Shown: positions 5,837-6,290 of the stretch, piece after piece
Position numbering within the stretch: position 1 is the first letter of the stretch
Layout of the letters: each line of letters opens with the position of its first letter
Assembly (NCBI GenBank): GCA_002732645.1
Contig: NVRL01000041.1
Span: forward strand, 82 to 6,371
DNA from: Sulfurimonas sp.
GTDB lineage: Bacteria; Campylobacterota; Campylobacteria; Campylobacterales; Sulfurimonadaceae
Length of the DNA: 6,290 nt
Reading direction: 5' to 3'
Notes under the pieces: model-generated
What the model saw: the letters and a program-made list of their open reading frames with translations, nothing else
What the model was told of the DNA's origin: nothing
The model's database searches: none
Made by a program: the position numbers and the translations under genes

Positions 5837-6290
5837 TAGTTACAAGAAGTTGGTTAAATGAGTGGATTGATTTACGTGGAATAACTACTGAAGATTTAGC
5901 AAAAACGTTCAATTCAATCGGTTTAGAAGTAGACCGTATTCATAGTTATGAAATCCCTAAAAAGATAATAGTAGGTAAAGTACTAGAGTGTGAAAAACAC
6001 CCAGATGCAGATAAGTTAAATGTTTGTAAAGTAGATATCGGAACAAGTATTCGTCAGATTGTTTGTGGTGCTTCAAATGTTAGAGAAGGACTTGATGTTG
6101 CAGTTGCAACTATCGGTGCTGTGATGCCTGGTGGAACTGTTATCAAACCCGTAAAACTTCGTGGTGTTGAATCTGAAGGTATGATATGTAGTGCAAGTGA
6201 GATAGGTCTTGAAGAGTGCCAAAATGGAATCATCGAGTTAGATGATAGCATTGGCAAATATGAAATAGGTCAAGAAGTTTGTACGTTAGC
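5833..6290 (+). CDS. pheT: Phenylalanine-tRNA ligase beta subunit, N-terminal part (cut by window edge)
   Basis: The first 152 codons are visible; the full protein is normally near 780-800 residues. It begins [14 protein letters not shown], followed by SIGLEVD (28-34), as in other PheT proteins. The EMAP-II/Arc1p-like tRNA-binding OB-fold domain follows from about residue 44, shown by [13 protein letters not shown] (56-68), IVCGASNV (76-83) and [20 protein letters not shown] (107-126). PheT binds tRNA-Phe and carries the B3/B4 editing site that hydrolyses Tyr-tRNA-Phe, but those domains lie beyond the window. The start overlaps the pheS stop (ATGA), with GGAG at 5821-5824 as ribosome binding site, 8 nt upstream. 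Confidence 0.97.
   Translation, partial: MIVTRSWLNEWIDLRGITTEDLAKTFNSIGLEVDRIHSYEIPKKIIVGKVLECEKHPDADKLNVCKVDIGTSIRQIVCGASNVREGLDVAVATIGAVMPGGTVIKPVKLRGVESEGMICSASEIGLEECQNGIIELDDSIGKYEIGQEVCTL

Noticed and set aside
6054..6257. 67-residue frame antisense to pheT
   Set aside because: It is a shadow of the conserved pheT tRNA-binding domain, with no independent support.

Overview
The window looks like a chromosomal segment of a Campylobacterota (epsilonproteobacterial) genome, probably related to Sulfurimonas/Sulfurovum. The evidence is the AT-rich DNA, Campylobacterota-like protein sequences, tightly packed and overlapping genes, and TATAAT-type -10 boxes in AT-rich DNA without clear -35 boxes. 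The assignment to a group is inference from sequence character, not from a search.

Left region (1-2918, + strand): three tightly coupled genes that look like the end of a small specialised-metabolite operon entering from upstream. First is the 3' part of an ATP-grasp amide ligase resembling cyanophycin synthetase, whose C-terminus looks like a decayed and truncated Mur-ligase domain. Next is an ornithine cyclodeaminase/mu-crystallin family protein of SbnB type. Last is a clavaminate synthase-like (AsnO/VioC-type) Fe(II)/2-oxoglutarate amino-acid oxygenase. The gene junctions are 0 nt (stop directly followed by ATG) and a 4-nt ATGA overlap. Together they suggest that an unusual amino acid (for example 2,3-diaminopropionate and/or a hydroxylated amino acid) is made and joined by an ATP-dependent, non-NRPS ligase. 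The product is unknown. This is the most interesting part of the window.

Middle (2919-3162): a probable terminator for that operon (2949-2970), a candidate promoter, a 38-codon single-pass membrane microprotein gene (3027-3143), and a perfect 12-bp hairpin that overlaps its last codons and lies between two convergent genes.

Right-middle (3163-4706, - strand): a two-gene operon with a HIT/HINT-type nucleotide hydrolase followed by an MltC-like lytic transglycosylase, overlapping by one base (TAATG).

Right (4832-6290, + strand): pheS and the 5' part of pheT (ATGA overlap), the two subunits of phenylalanyl-tRNA synthetase, read divergently from the HIT gene across an intergenic region that holds a candidate -10 box on each strand. 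The right half is ordinary housekeeping DNA; the left half is accessory in character.
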